DNA from: Ruminococcus sp.
GTDB lineage: Bacteria; Bacillota; Clostridia; Oscillospirales; Acutalibacteraceae
Assembly: GCA_017433905.1 (NCBI GenBank)
Contig: JAFRGI010000017.1
Span: forward strand, 32,998-96,997
Direction of reading: 5' to 3'
Length of the DNA: 64,000 nucleotides
Of the stretch, positions 18,511 through 27,860 are shown piece by piece (position 1 is the first letter of the stretch; every line of letters starts with the position of its first letter). The translations under genes were made by a program, and so were the position numbers. The notes beneath the pieces are model-generated. The model made no database searches and was not told the DNA's origin. It was given only the letters and a program-made list of their open reading frames with translations.

Positions 18511-19430
18511 TGGCGGATATCATTGTTGTCGGTGCGGGTCCCGCAGGTATGACTGCCGCGATTTATGCACGCCGCGCCGCCAAGACCGTGCTGGTGCTCG
18601 AGGCGCTGAGCTACGGCGGTCAGATCATCAACACCCCCGAAATTGAGAACTATCCCGCTGCCGCTCATATATCGGGATTTGATTTCGCCTCCGGCGTTTA
18701 CCGGCAGGCGAAGGATCTGGGCGCAGAATTCAAATTTGAAAAGGTAATATCTGTGGAGGAGACGGGGGAGGACACGGGAGAGGAAAAACTTGTCCGCACG
18801 GCGAAAAATGCGTATACAGCCAAGGCAGTTATTCTGGCGACCGGTTCGCAGAACCGCAAACTGGGAGTGGATCGGGAGGACAAATTTGTCGGCAGAGGAA
18901 TTTCCTACTGCGCGACATGTGACGGGGCGTTCTATCGCAAAAAGTGTGTTGCGGTTGTCGGAGGCGGCAACACGGCGCTTGAGGACGCTCTCTATCTGGC
19001 GGACGTCGCGGACAAGGTGTATCTGATTCACCGCCGCGATTCTTTCCGCGGAGAGGAGGCTTCTGCGGCGCGTCTGCGCGAACGCGACAATGTGGAGTTT
19101 GTTCTCGACAGCACGGTACTGGAGCTGCACGGTGAGAAAAAGCTGACCGCGGTGACAGTTACCGACCGGCAGGGAAATACGCGGACGCTGGAGCTGGACG
19201 GACTGTTTGTTGCCGTGGGCAGAATCCCGGAGAACAGCAGCTTTGAGCCGTTGATGGAATTGGACGACGCCGGATACGCGGCGTCGGGCGAGGATTGCTG
19301 CACCAGAACCGCAGGCATATTCGTCGCAGGCGATAACCGCCGCAAAGATGTCCGTCAGTTGGTGACGGCGACTGCCGACGGTGCTGTCGCGGCAACGGCG
19401 GCGGTCCGTTATATCAACGCCGAGAGTTAG
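18510..19430 (+). CDS. trxB: Thioredoxin reductase (NADPH/FAD)
   Basis: Low-molecular-weight thioredoxin reductase, 306 residues. FAD-binding GAGPAGM (8-14), redox-active CATC (C134, C137), the NADPH-binding GGGNTALEDALYL followed by HRRDSFR, and the C-terminal GIFVAGDNRRKDVRQLVTA are all present. Its ATG shares one base with the trxA stop (TGATG). Last gene of the operon, followed by the bidirectional terminator at 19536. Confidence 0.97.
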   Translation: MADIIVVGAGPAGMTAAIYARRAAKTVLVLEALSYGGQIINTPEIENYPAAAHISGFDFASGVYRQAKDLGAEFKFEKVISVEETGEDTGEEKLVRTAKNAYTAKAVILATGSQNRKLGVDREDKFVGRGISYCATCDGAFYRKKCVAVVGGGNTALEDALYLADVADKVYLIHRRDSFRGEEASAARLRERDNVEFVLDSTVLELHGEKKLTAVTVTDRQGNTRTLELDGLFVAVGRIPENSSFEPLMELDDAGYAASGEDCCTRTAGIFVAGDNRRKDVRQLVTATADGAVAATAAVRYINAES

Positions 19431-19535
19431 GCAAATGAATGTATCCGTGCGCATCTGTCGGGACGGTAACGCGAACGGAAACGCAGGATGGAGGGTCGGA
19501 ACAAAGCGTTTCCTGTACCATCAAAAAGTACCATC

Positions 19536-19576
19536 AAAAAACGGAAAGGCGGTTATGCCTTTCCGTCATTTTTTTT
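19536..19576. terminator. Bidirectional terminator between trxB and the CNNM/CBS gene
   Basis: ACGGAAAGGC and GCCTTTCCGT flank six bases, with A-run before and T-run after, so it works on both strands. On the minus strand the hairpin contains the stop codon of the CNNM/CBS gene. Confidence 0.88.
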
Positions 19577-20848
19577 CGGATCCGTCTCGCTTTCGGTTCC
19601 CTCCGAGAGTTTTTTGACAACCACACGCAGAATGCGTTGGTTGGCGATCTCCATAACCGTGAAGCGGAAGCCGCCTGCTTCAATGCTTTCCCGTTTATGA
19701 GGAATGCTGCCGGCTTGTTCCATGATAAAGCCGCCGACGGTGATCGAGTCGCTTTTGAGCGCGTCCTCGTCGATGTTAAAGAGCGCGAGCATATCGCCCA
19801 ACTCGATATCGCCGTTGACAAGAAATTCTTCGCGTCCGATTTTGTAGTAGCTGTGCTCGATTTCCTCGTCCTCGTCCCAGATGTCGCCGACGATTTCTTC
19901 CAGCAGATCCTCCATCGTCACAATGCCCAGCGTACCGCCGTATTCGTCCGTGACAATTGCCATATGATTTTTGGTGCGCTTGAAGGCGCTGAGGATTTTG
20001 GAAAGTTGTTGTGATTTGAACACAAAAAACGGCGGCTGCATGATGTCTCTGAGTGCAGGCGCCTTGCCGTCCGCAAGGGATTCAAGGTAGTCGCGCGTGT
20101 GGAGGATACCGATGATGTTGTCGACCGTGTTCTCATAGACGGGGATCCGCGAATAGCGGTTTTCGATGATGATATCTTTGATTTTTTGCTGGCTGTCCTC
20201 GATGTTAATGAAGGTTATGTCAACACGCGGTGTGAGGATCTCCTCAGCAGTGGTTTCGTCAAAGTCGAGGGCGGATCGCACCATTTCACTTTCGCTTTCT
20301 TCAAGCACGCCTTCTTCCTCAATGCTTTCGACAATATATTTCAGTTCGTTTTCCGTGACAGAGGGAGCGTCCTCTTTATTGCCCGCGATTTTCAGCGCAA
20401 TACCGCGCAGACTCATAAAAATGAAAACCAGCGGCGTGAGGAAGATGGTAAGTCCTTTCAGAAAACCTGCGGTTTTTGCCGAGAATGTGTCGCAATGTTC
20501 CTTTGCAAGACACTTGGGAATGATTTCGCCAAAGGTCAGCACCAGCAGTGTCGTCATGCCCGTCGCGACCGCCGAGCCGATATCGCCGAACAGGTGCAGA
20601 CAAAGCACGGTGGCGATTGACGAGCAGCCGAGATTGACGATGTTGTTACAAATCAAAATGGTGGTCAGGGCGTTGTCGAAGTGCTCAATAACATAAAGCA
20701 CCTTCGCCGCGCTTTTGTCGCCGTTTTCAACGGCATGCTGCACGCGAATCCTATTGACGAAGGAAAACGCGGTTTCGGTTGCCGAAAAAAACGCGGACAG
20801 CAGGACGAGCACGCCGATGACGATGCCCATCGTTATGTTGGAATTCAA
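19553..20848 (-). CDS. CNNM/CorC-type membrane protein with CBS domains (hemolysin-like)
   Basis: Membrane protein of 431 residues: an N-terminal CNNM (DUF21) domain with four hydrophobic segments (about 1-150; AFFSATETAFSFVNRIRV is diagnostic), a pair of CBS domains (about 205-330; LTPRVDITFINIED, RIPVYENTVDNIIGILHTRD, MAIVTDEYGGTLGIVTMEDLL) and a C-terminal CorC/HlyC domain. Family members are implicated in Mg2+/Co2+ export rather than haemolysis. The start is TTG with GGAGTGAG upstream. The C-terminal tail overlaps the terminator hairpin. Confidence 0.93.
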   Translation of the reverse strand: MNSNITMGIVIGVLVLLSAFFSATETAFSFVNRIRVQHAVENGDKSAAKVLYVIEHFDNALTTILICNNIVNLGCSSIATVLCLHLFGDIGSAVATGMTTLLVLTFGEIIPKCLAKEHCDTFSAKTAGFLKGLTIFLTPLVFIFMSLRGIALKIAGNKEDAPSVTENELKYIVESIEEEGVLEESESEMVRSALDFDETTAEEILTPRVDITFINIEDSQQKIKDIIIENRYSRIPVYENTVDNIIGILHTRDYLESLADGKAPALRDIMQPPFFVFKSQQLSKILSAFKRTKNHMAIVTDEYGGTLGIVTMEDLLEEIVGDIWDEDEEIEHSYYKIGREEFLVNGDIELGDMLALFNIDEDALKSDSITVGGFIMEQAGSIPHKRESIEAGGFRFTVMEIANQRILRVVVKKLSEGTESETDPKKNDGKA

Positions 20849-20947
20849 AAAAACTCACTCCAAAGGTTATTTCTTTCTATAATCATATTAATAGTACAAT
20901 AATTCGGAAAAATAATTATTGTTTATTAGAAATATAACGGGAAAATC

Positions 20948-20976
20948 TTGAAAAAGTCAGCGGTTGATGATATAAT
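20948..20976 (+). promoter_or_regulatory. Promoter of the tepA-uppP-ftsK group
   Basis: TTGAAA, 17-base spacer, perfect TATAAT with TGA upstream. Confidence 0.75.
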
Positions 20977-21062
20977 TGAGAATGGTTTCATATCGGTTTC
21001 GTGAAATTCATATGCATTACCGTACCTGCGCGGGGCATGATAACGGCGGAGGTGCGAAAGAA

Positions 21063-21815
21063 ATGAAAAACCATTCGCGAAACGATGAGGATGAATTTGT
21101 CCGCAACCCGTGCGGCGGTGAACCCGAACAGGAGCAGACGGAACAGTCTCCCGGTCAGTTGCCCGATACCGGGTCCATGCTCTTTGCGCACAGAGACAAG
21201 GTCATCCACTGTTTGACGATCATCGGTCAGATAGAAGGGCATTACCTGCTGTCCGACCGCAGCAAGACAACCAAATATGAGCACATCATTCCGCTGCTGG
21301 TTTCCATCGCGGAGGATGAGCGGATCGACGGGCTGCTGGTTTTGCTCAATACGGTCGGCGGAGATGTAGAGGCAGGTTTGGCAATCGCCGAGGTGATTTC
21401 GGGACTGCAAAAGCCAACGGTATCTATTGTTCTCGGCGGCGGTCATTCCATCGGCATTCCGCTCGCCGTGGCGGCGCGCAGGAGCTTTATCGCCAAAAGC
21501 GCCTCGATGACCGTTCACCCCGTGCGCACAACGGGACTGACGCTCGGTGTACCGCAGACCTTTGAATATTTCCGCCGCATGCAGGACAGAATCACTAACT
21601 TTGTGGTAGAGCATTCCAATGTCACGTCTGCGCGGTACAGCGAACTGGTGCTCAACACCGGAGAACTGGTTACGGACGTCGGAACAATCCTCGACGGCGC
21701 GGACGCCGTGCGCGAGGGTTTGATAGACAGCGTCGGAACGGTTGCGGACGCGGTTGAGGCGTTGTATGAACTGATTGTCACAGGCAAACGCACACAAACA
21801 ACTGACCATGAATGA
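21063..21815 (+). CDS. tepA: ClpP-family serine protease (TepA/YmfB type)
   Basis: ClpP-like protease of 250 residues. The ClpP fold is recognisable from [20 protein letters not shown] (oxyanion), nucleophile Ser129 in [11 protein letters not shown] and His152 in [10 protein letters not shown], the arrangement of the Bacillus TepA group. The first 40 residues are acidic, Gln/Glu-rich and probably disordered. The start is fixed by GGAGGTG nine bases upstream; an open frame to 20976 has no site. In Bacillus subtilis tepA also lies just before spoIIIE; here uppP is inserted between them. Confidence 0.9.
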   Translation: MKNHSRNDEDEFVRNPCGGEPEQEQTEQSPGQLPDTGSMLFAHRDKVIHCLTIIGQIEGHYLLSDRSKTTKYEHIIPLLVSIAEDERIDGLLVLLNTVGGDVEAGLAIAEVISGLQKPTVSIVLGGGHSIGIPLAVAARRSFIAKSASMTVHPVRTTGLTLGVPQTFEYFRRMQDRITNFVVEHSNVTSARYSELVLNTGELVTDVGTILDGADAVREGLIDSVGTVADAVEALYELIVTGKRTQTTDHE

Positions 21816-21832
21816 TCATAAGGAGGGTACAT

Positions 21833-22807
21833 ATGACTATTTTAGACGCCGTTATTCAGGGCGTTGTGCAGGGGCTGACGGAATTCCTGCCCGTGTCGAG
21901 CAGCGGTCACCTTGCCATTACCCAGCACATTTTGGGTGTAAACGGGGAAGGAAACCTGTTCTTCAATGTCATGCTGCACATCGGTACGCTGGTTGCTGTT
22001 ATCGTATTTTACCACAAGCTGATGTGGAGCTTGATCAAGGAATTTTTTCGTATGCTGAAGGATATTTTCACCGGAAAGTTTCGCTGGAGCGAGATGAATT
22101 ATGAGCGCAATTTGATTGTGATGCTCATTATCGGTTTGCTGCCGCTGTTTTTGATGTTTATTCCTATTCCCGGAACGAATATGAAAGTCAAAGATCTGGC
22201 GGATATGCTGTCTGCGAGTTCTGTGCTGATTGTCACGGCGGTATCGCTTTGTTTGACGAGCCTACTGTTGCTGATCGGTATTATCTGTAACAAGCGCGCC
22301 TCGCAGGTTTCCTTTAAACATATGCGCGGCAGCTCCGCCGGCGAGGCAGGAAGGGAGAGCTATACCGTTGTCGACGCGCTCTGTGTTGGTGTGATGCAGG
22401 TTGCCGCGGCGCTGCTGCCCGGCCTTTCCCGTTCGGGATCCACTCTCGCAGTCGGTGAAATGCGCGGTATCAACAAGCAGAAAGCGCTTGACTACACCTT
22501 TGTTCTCGGCACCCCCTCCATTATTGCGGCGGCGGCGCTGGAGGGACTCGAAGCGGTGAAGAATCCCGAAATGATGCATGTGGAGGCACTTCCCACTGTT
22601 ATTGGTGTGGTGGTGTCCGCTGTTGTCGGTTACCTTGCCATTTGGATTTTCAAATGGTTCCTCAAGTCCGACAAAATGATGTTGTTCGTGATTTATACCG
22701 CTGTTGTCGGTATATCGCTGGTGGTTATTTCCGTGATGGAGATGACGACCGGAGCGAATCTGTTTACCGGTGCACCGCTGGGCAACCAATTATTTCCCGT
22801 GAGCTGA
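21833..22807 (+). CDS. uppP: Undecaprenyl-diphosphatase (BacA/UppP family)
   Basis: Membrane pyrophosphatase that recycles undecaprenyl diphosphate for peptidoglycan and other envelope polymers. 324 residues with about eight membrane helices. Both family signatures are present: GLTEFLPVSSSGHL (residues 14-27) and LLPGLSRSGSTLA. The ATG at 21833 has a strong AAGGAGGG site; an in-frame start 21 bases upstream is weaker. Longer than typical members (about 265-280), the extra length lying in the central loop between helices. Would give bacitracin resistance if overexpressed (family knowledge). Confidence 0.96.
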   Translation: MTILDAVIQGVVQGLTEFLPVSSSGHLAITQHILGVNGEGNLFFNVMLHIGTLVAVIVFYHKLMWSLIKEFFRMLKDIFTGKFRWSEMNYERNLIVMLIIGLLPLFLMFIPIPGTNMKVKDLADMLSASSVLIVTAVSLCLTSLLLLIGIICNKRASQVSFKHMRGSSAGEAGRESYTVVDALCVGVMQVAAALLPGLSRSGSTLAVGEMRGINKQKALDYTFVLGTPSIIAAAALEGLEAVKNPEMMHVEALPTVIGVVVSAVVGYLAIWIFKWFLKSDKMMLFVIYTAVVGISLVVISVMEMTTGANLFTGAPLGNQLFPVS

Positions 22808-22833
22808 AAAAGAAACGAACAGGAGTGACAGAT

Positions 22834-25587
22834 TTGGCAGCAAAAAAGCAGTCAAATAAGCAAACAAAATCTAAATCAGGCAGTCGCGCGGCAGCCCCCA
22901 AACCGAAGTCGGGCAGCCGTGCGGCGTCGTCAAAAGCCAAGACGACCGCGCGTTCCGCACCGCCGCGCGCCGCACTCAGTCCGCGGGTCAAATCGATCCT
23001 GTTGATTATGCTCGCCGTGATTTTTGCCGTCATGGTTTTTCTTCCCGGCAGCAATGTTTGGACGACGATCCGCTCGTTTTTCTTTGGTATTTTCGGTGCG
23101 GGAATGTTTCTGGTGCCGGTTGCGTTTATCTATATGACCGTGATGAACGAAAAGGAACAGACCGTAGCGCATTTGCATACGAAGGTTGCACTTTGCGTGC
23201 TGACCATTCTGTTTGCAGGCGCGTTTCTCTATGTGCTGGGCGGCGCAAAGCATCAGGAGATGAACTACTTTTCCGCGCTCGGCAATCTATATCTCGACTC
23301 GTATCGGGACACAACGTACATACCGCTGTTCTGCGGCTTGATTGGCGGCATTTTCGGCTATCCGCTGGCGTTTTTATGCGGCAGTACGGTTGCCGTCATT
23401 CTGTCTGCGGTCATTCTTGTGGCACTGATTTTTATTCTGACAAATCTCAGTGTCAAAGATGTGGCGCAGGCTGCGAGCCGTACGGTGGACCGCGCCAAAA
23501 AGGTCAGCGAGGAACAGCGCCGCCGTTATCGTGAAAAGCAGGAGCTGCACCGCCGTAAACGTGCGGAACAGGCGTATATGCAGGGTCGCTGCGCAGCCGA
23601 CATGCCGCAGTCCGTGCACGGCACGGGAGCGATTGATATTCCGCTCGACACCCCCAAAAAAAAGCACGGAGGCAGTCGCAACATGCCCGATGCACCTGTT
23701 GAAGTTAGTAAAACGCAGGTCGATTATTCCGACGCCAATGAGGGCAACGCTTCGGAGCTGGAGCTCTCGACGGATTTGATCAATATTATCAACCGTGCAG
23801 AGCGTTCCTATGATGATCGGGCAGGTTCGACCGTGGAGCATATTGCAGACGACATTTCACAAGAAAAGCGTTCGCAGCATTTGTCTCGGGGAGCGAAGCA
23901 GGCGGATCCCGAAACGGTTTCCGTTGAGGTCAGATCCAAAGCGAAATCCGACGGCCCAGAAATTTCTGCGGCGTTTGAAAACGTGGGTTACCGAACGGAT
24001 GCTCCCGAAAACAGAGAAAAGAAAACCTATCAGCTGCCTCCTGTCCAGTTGCTGCGCCCCAATGCCTCCAACAACGATGCCGGCGCACGCGAGGAGCTGG
24101 AACAGAATTCGCGCAAGTTGATCGATACCCTCCAAAGCTTCGGCGTCAACGCAAAAATTATCAATATTTGCCGCGGACCGTCGGTTACGCGCTATGAGCT
24201 GCAGCCGGCTCCGGGTGTGAAAATCAGTAAAATTACGAACCTTTCCGATGATATCGCGCTTAACCTTGCCGCCACGGGCGTGCGTATCGAAGCGCCGATC
24301 CCGGGAAAGGCGGCAGTGGGCATCGAGGTGCCGAACAAGGTCGTCAGTATGGTTTCGGTGCGTGAGCTGATCGATTCCGATGTGTTCCGCCGTGCCGAAA
24401 GTAAGCTGACGGCGGTTCTCGGTCGCGATATCTCGGGCGAGATCGTTGTGACGGATATTGCCCAAATGCCGCATCTGCTGATTGCGGGTACGACCGGTTC
24501 CGGTAAGTCTGTCTGCGTCAATTCCATTCTGATCAGTATTCTTTACAAGGCGACGCCCGACGAGGTAAAGCTACTGCTGATCGACCCCAAGATGGTCGAG
24601 TTTTCCAAATACAAGGGCATTCCGCACCTGTTGGTGCCTATCGTCTCCGATGCGAAAAAGGCGGCGGGTGCGCTCGGCTGGGCGGTCAACGAAATGCTTA
24701 ACCGCTACAAAATCTTTTCGGAATATGACTGCAAGGATATCCATTCCTATAATTCTCTTATCGAAAAAAATATACAGTATATGCACGAGCACCCGCCCGT
24801 TGAAAACGAGGAGGGAGAGCTGGTGCAGCCCGTGATGGAGGTGGGCGGACTGCCCGTCGCTAAGGAAAAAATGAGCCGTGTGGTGATCGCAATTGACGAG
24901 CTTGCCGATTTGATGATGGCGGCTCCGAGCGAGGTGGAGGACAGCATTTGTCGTCTTGCTCAGATGGCGCGTGCCGCCGGTATGCATTTGATTCTTGCGA
25001 CGCAGCGTCCCACGGTCAACGTTATTACGGGTCTGATTAAGGCGAACGTACCCAGCCGTATTGCACTCAAGGTCAGCTCCAACATGGATAGCCGTACGAT
25101 CCTCGATACAGGGGGCGGCGAAAAACTGATTGGACGCGGTGACATGCTGTTTTCGCCGGTCGGAGCGCCCAAGCCCGTCCGTGTGCAGGGCTGCTATGCC
25201 TCCGAAGAGGAAATTGAAAGTGTGACGGGCTTCATCAAAAAAACTTCCAAGGCGGAGTATAATGCCGAAATTGAGGAGAGTATTAAGCGTATTGCCAGCG
25301 AAGAAATCGCGCAGAGCAAGAAGGGCGGTGCAGACAGCGGCGACGGGTTGAATACGGACACCAAAATGGAGGAAGCGATCCGGTTTGTCATTGAGTCGGG
25401 ACAGGCTTCCACGTCCATGCTGCAGCGCCGTCTTAAGGTTGGTTACGCGCGCGCCGGACGCATGATCGACGATATGGAGCAGCTCGGTGTGGTTGGTCCT
25501 CATCAGGGCTCCAAGCCACGCGACGTGCTGATGACCTACAGCGAGTGGCTGGAGCGCAGAAACGTACTGCAAAACAAAGAAGATTAA
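22834..25587 (+). CDS. ftsK: DNA translocase FtsK/SpoIIIE
   Basis: Hexameric dsDNA pump that clears chromosomes from the division or sporulation septum. 917 residues: Lys/Ser/Ala-rich N-terminus (1-50), four membrane helices (about 55-190), an acidic and polar linker (about 200-420), the RecA-type motor with Walker A GTTGSGKS (552-559) and Walker B VIAIDELADLMM, and a C-terminal winged-helix gamma domain (about 850-915, SMLQRRLKVGYARAGRMIDD). The start is TTG at 22834, set by AGGAGTG six bases upstream; the frame further up lies inside uppP. Its stop codon TAA is shared with the end of a dispersed repeat. Confidence 0.96.
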   Translation: MAAKKQSNKQTKSKSGSRAAAPKPKSGSRAASSKAKTTARSAPPRAALSPRVKSILLIMLAVIFAVMVFLPGSNVWTTIRSFFFGIFGAGMFLVPVAFIYMTVMNEKEQTVAHLHTKVALCVLTILFAGAFLYVLGGAKHQEMNYFSALGNLYLDSYRDTTYIPLFCGLIGGIFGYPLAFLCGSTVAVILSAVILVALIFILTNLSVKDVAQAASRTVDRAKKVSEEQRRRYREKQELHRRKRAEQAYMQGRCAADMPQSVHGTGAIDIPLDTPKKKHGGSRNMPDAPVEVSKTQVDYSDANEGNASELELSTDLINIINRAERSYDDRAGSTVEHIADDISQEKRSQHLSRGAKQADPETVSVEVRSKAKSDGPEISAAFENVGYRTDAPENREKKTYQLPPVQLLRPNASNNDAGAREELEQNSRKLIDTLQSFGVNAKIINICRGPSVTRYELQPAPGVKISKITNLSDDIALNLAATGVRIEAPIPGKAAVGIEVPNKVVSMVSVRELIDSDVFRRAESKLTAVLGRDISGEIVVTDIAQMPHLLIAGTTGSGKSVCVNSILISILYKATPDEVKLLLIDPKMVEFSKYKGIPHLLVPIVSDAKKAAGALGWAVNEMLNRYKIFSEYDCKDIHSYNSLIEKNIQYMHEHPPVENEEGELVQPVMEVGGLPVAKEKMSRVVIAIDELADLMMAAPSEVEDSICRLAQMARAAGMHLILATQRPTVNVITGLIKANVPSRIALKVSSNMDSRTILDTGGGEKLIGRGDMLFSPVGAPKPVRVQGCYASEEEIESVTGFIKKTSKAEYNAEIEESIKRIASEEIAQSKKGGADSGDGLNTDTKMEEAIRFVIESGQASTSMLQRRLKVGYARAGRMIDDMEQLGVVGPHQGSKPRDVLMTYSEWLERRNVLQNKED

Positions 25588-25797
25588 GGCAATACCGCAT
25601 AATTCTGGTGTACGGATTGCGCAGTAAGATTTTTCGTCAGGTTGGACAAATAATCCGTTCGCATACTGCCGTATGGAGGCTGTCGCATCATTCAATGTGC
25701 GGATTGTGCCGTCAGTTTGTACAATCAATCGGAGATAAGGCTGACGGAATCATGGGTAAGCAAGGCGTGTGCTGCTGATTGTACGGTGCCGCCTTAA
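25584..25797. repeat. Dispersed hairpin-rich repeat, copy A (full length)
   Basis: A 214-bp non-coding element bounded by TTAAGGC and its complement GCCTTAA, with imperfect terminal inverted repeats. Its left 100 bases match, in inverted orientation, the right part of copy B (40766-40934), including the segment around GTCAG-TTGGACAAATAAT; its right 55 bases match the left part of copies B and C. It abuts the ftsK stop codon. The peptide-level likeness of the copies in one frame is a by-product of DNA similarity. Confidence 0.8.
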
Positions 25798-25825
25798 CGA
25801 AATATTGTGAAGTGAGGTGATGGGT

Positions 25826-27679
25826 ATGGCTTTCCTGCCGATGAATGCCGACGAAATGAAGGCGCGCGGATGGGATGGTGTTGACTTTGTGTATGTCAGC
25901 GGAGACAGCTATGTCGATCATCCTTCGTTCGGTGCGGCGATCATCACGCGTGTCCTCGAGGACTGCGGAATGCGCGTCGCGTTTTTGGCGCAGCCCGACT
26001 GGAGATCTACGCGTGATTTTATGCAGTTCGGCAGGCCGCGTTTGGGGTTTATGGTGTCAGCAGGCAATATCGACAGCATGGTAGCCCACTATACGGTTGC
26101 CAAACGGAAGCGCCGCGACGATGCGTATACGGCGGGCGGCAAAAACGGCAAACGTCCGGACAGGGCGGTGACGGTTTACAGCCGCATGATCAGGCGGTGC
26201 TATCCCGATATCCCCGTGATCATCGGAGGACTGGAAGCTTCGCTGCGCCGCTTTGCGCACTATGATTACTGGAGCGACACGGTTATGCCGTCCGTGCTCT
26301 TTGACAGCGGCGCAGATCTGCTTGTCTACGGTATGGGAGAGCTGCAGACTGTCGAAATTGCCGGACGTCTCGGCGACGGCTGGCCGGTCGAGAGTTTACA
26401 GGATATTCGCGGTGTGTGCTACAAGGTGCGCACGGAGGATTACATGCCCCGGTCGGCGGTGGAGCTGCCGTCGTTGGAGCGCGTAAAGGAGAGTAAGCGC
26501 GATTACGCCGTTGCTGCGCGTCGGGAACTGGAAGAAGCCGACGCTGTGCGCGGTAAAACGCTGATTCAGCGGCACGGAGAGTATATTTTGGTGCAAAATC
26601 CGCCCATGCAACCGCTCCAAACGGAGCAGCTCGACTGGGTTTATTCGCTGCCCTATATGCGGTGGTACCCGTCCTGCTACGACAGTCTCGGCGGGGTTCC
26701 GGGTATTGCGGAGGTGGAGTTTTCGATCACGCACAACCGCGGCTGCTTCGGCGCGTGCAACTTTTGTTCCCTTGCTTTTCATCAGGGACGCGCCGTCACG
26801 GTTCGCAGCGAGGAAAGCGTGCTCGCGGAAGCAAAGAGCTTCCTTGCAAATCCGCGCTTCAAGGGGTATATCAGCGACGTCGGAGGACCGACCGCCAATT
26901 TTCGCTTACCCTCCTGTGATAAGCAAAAAAAGCATGGACTGTGCAAAAACCGAAAATGTCTGGCGCCCAAACCGTGCCCCCATATGCAGGTTTCGCACAC
27001 GGAATATCTCGGCTTATTGCGGAAGCTGCGCCGTATGAAAGGCGTGAAGAAGGTTTTTATCCGCAGCGGCATTCGCTTTGACTACCTGATGGAGGACGAG
27101 AACGACGCGTTTTTCACAGAGCTGGTGCGCTGGCACATCAGCGGACAGCTGCGCGTGGCGCCCGAGCACTGTTCGGCGGCGGTGCTCGATAAGATGGGCA
27201 AACCGTACATAGAAACCTACAGGCGGTTCTGTGAAAAATTTTACGCGCTGACGAGCAGGGAAAAAAAGGATCAGTACGTCGTACCCTACCTCATGAGCAG
27301 TCATCCCGGATCGCGGTTAAAAGACGCGGTGGAACTGGCGTTGTTTTGTAAGGCTGAAAAGATCCATCCCAAACAGGTGCAGGATTTCTATCCCACACCG
27401 GGCACGATTTCCACGGCGATGTTTTATACGGAGCTCGATCCCTATACCCTCGAGCCGGTCTATGTGCCGAAGTCCGAGAGCGAAAAAGCGATGCAGCGTG
27501 CGCTGCTGCAATATTTTATTCCTGCCAACAAGCAGCTCGTCGTCAAAGCGCTGATCAAGGCGGGGCGGCGTGATTTGATCGGCAGCGGCAAAAAATGTCT
27601 TGTCAAGGCGCCGGCAGGAATGCAGAACAGCGGCAAGCCGAAGAAAAAGAAATATGCGCGCTATTCGCGAAAAAAATAA
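25826..27679 (+). CDS. YgiQ family radical SAM protein
   Basis: 617 residues. A large N-terminal B12-binding-like region (FLPMNADEMKARGWDGVDFV, then ADLLVYGMGELQTVEI) is followed by a radical SAM domain with the cluster motif CFGACNFC (around residues 307-314) and by a C-terminal DUF3362 region ending in a Lys/Arg-rich tail. Members bind a 4Fe-4S cluster and AdoMet; the substrate of YgiQ is not established. The ATG at 25826 is favoured by GAGGTG six bases upstream; ATG at 25820 and GTG at 25817 are in frame. Followed at once by repeat copy D. Confidence 0.93.
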   Translation: MAFLPMNADEMKARGWDGVDFVYVSGDSYVDHPSFGAAIITRVLEDCGMRVAFLAQPDWRSTRDFMQFGRPRLGFMVSAGNIDSMVAHYTVAKRKRRDDAYTAGGKNGKRPDRAVTVYSRMIRRCYPDIPVIIGGLEASLRRFAHYDYWSDTVMPSVLFDSGADLLVYGMGELQTVEIAGRLGDGWPVESLQDIRGVCYKVRTEDYMPRSAVELPSLERVKESKRDYAVAARRELEEADAVRGKTLIQRHGEYILVQNPPMQPLQTEQLDWVYSLPYMRWYPSCYDSLGGVPGIAEVEFSITHNRGCFGACNFCSLAFHQGRAVTVRSEESVLAEAKSFLANPRFKGYISDVGGPTANFRLPSCDKQKKHGLCKNRKCLAPKPCPHMQVSHTEYLGLLRKLRRMKGVKKVFIRSGIRFDYLMEDENDAFFTELVRWHISGQLRVAPEHCSAAVLDKMGKPYIETYRRFCEKFYALTSREKKDQYVVPYLMSSHPGSRLKDAVELALFCKAEKIHPKQVQDFYPTPGTISTAMFYTELDPYTLEPVYVPKSESEKAMQRALLQYFIPANKQLVVKALIKAGRRDLIGSGKKCLVKAPAGMQNSGKPKKKKYARYSRKK

Positions 27680-27782
27680 AGGCAACACTGCACACCTGAA
27701 TGGTGCGGTATTGTCTTAAGCCGATGCCTTTTGTGGAATCGGTCAGCGCCAACGGCATTACCCGAATTCTGTGGTATTGCCC
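27678..27782. repeat. Dispersed hairpin-rich repeat, copy D (short form)
   Basis: 105 bp starting at the TAA stop of the YgiQ gene. AAAGGCAACACTGCAC at the left and GAATTCTGTGGTATTGCCC at the right are inverted versions of the same end sequence seen in copies A and B; an inner GGTGCGGTATTGTCTTAA also pairs with the left end. Confidence 0.65.
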
Positions 27783-27793
27783 AAAAAAAAGCC

Positions 27794-27822
27794 TTGACCG
27801 AACGAATTTTATAGGCTATAAT
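27794..27822 (+). promoter_or_regulatory. Promoter of tyrS
   Basis: TTGACC, 17-base spacer, perfect TATAAT. The predicted leader is only about 30 bases, so there is no room for a T-box. Confidence 0.8.
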
Positions 27823-27860
27823 ATAAATATGTGATTATGTTTTAGAAAGGATTATTATAG

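Noticed and set aside
18282-19454. 390-codon minus-strand frame
   Set aside because: Antisense to trxA and trxB.
24571-25728. 385-codon minus-strand frame
   Set aside because: Antisense to the FtsK motor domain and continues into repeat copy A; a shadow frame.
27680-27860. T-box or other riboswitch before tyrS
   Set aside because: The promoter at 27794 leaves a leader of about 30 bases; no specifier loop or T-box sequence is seen.
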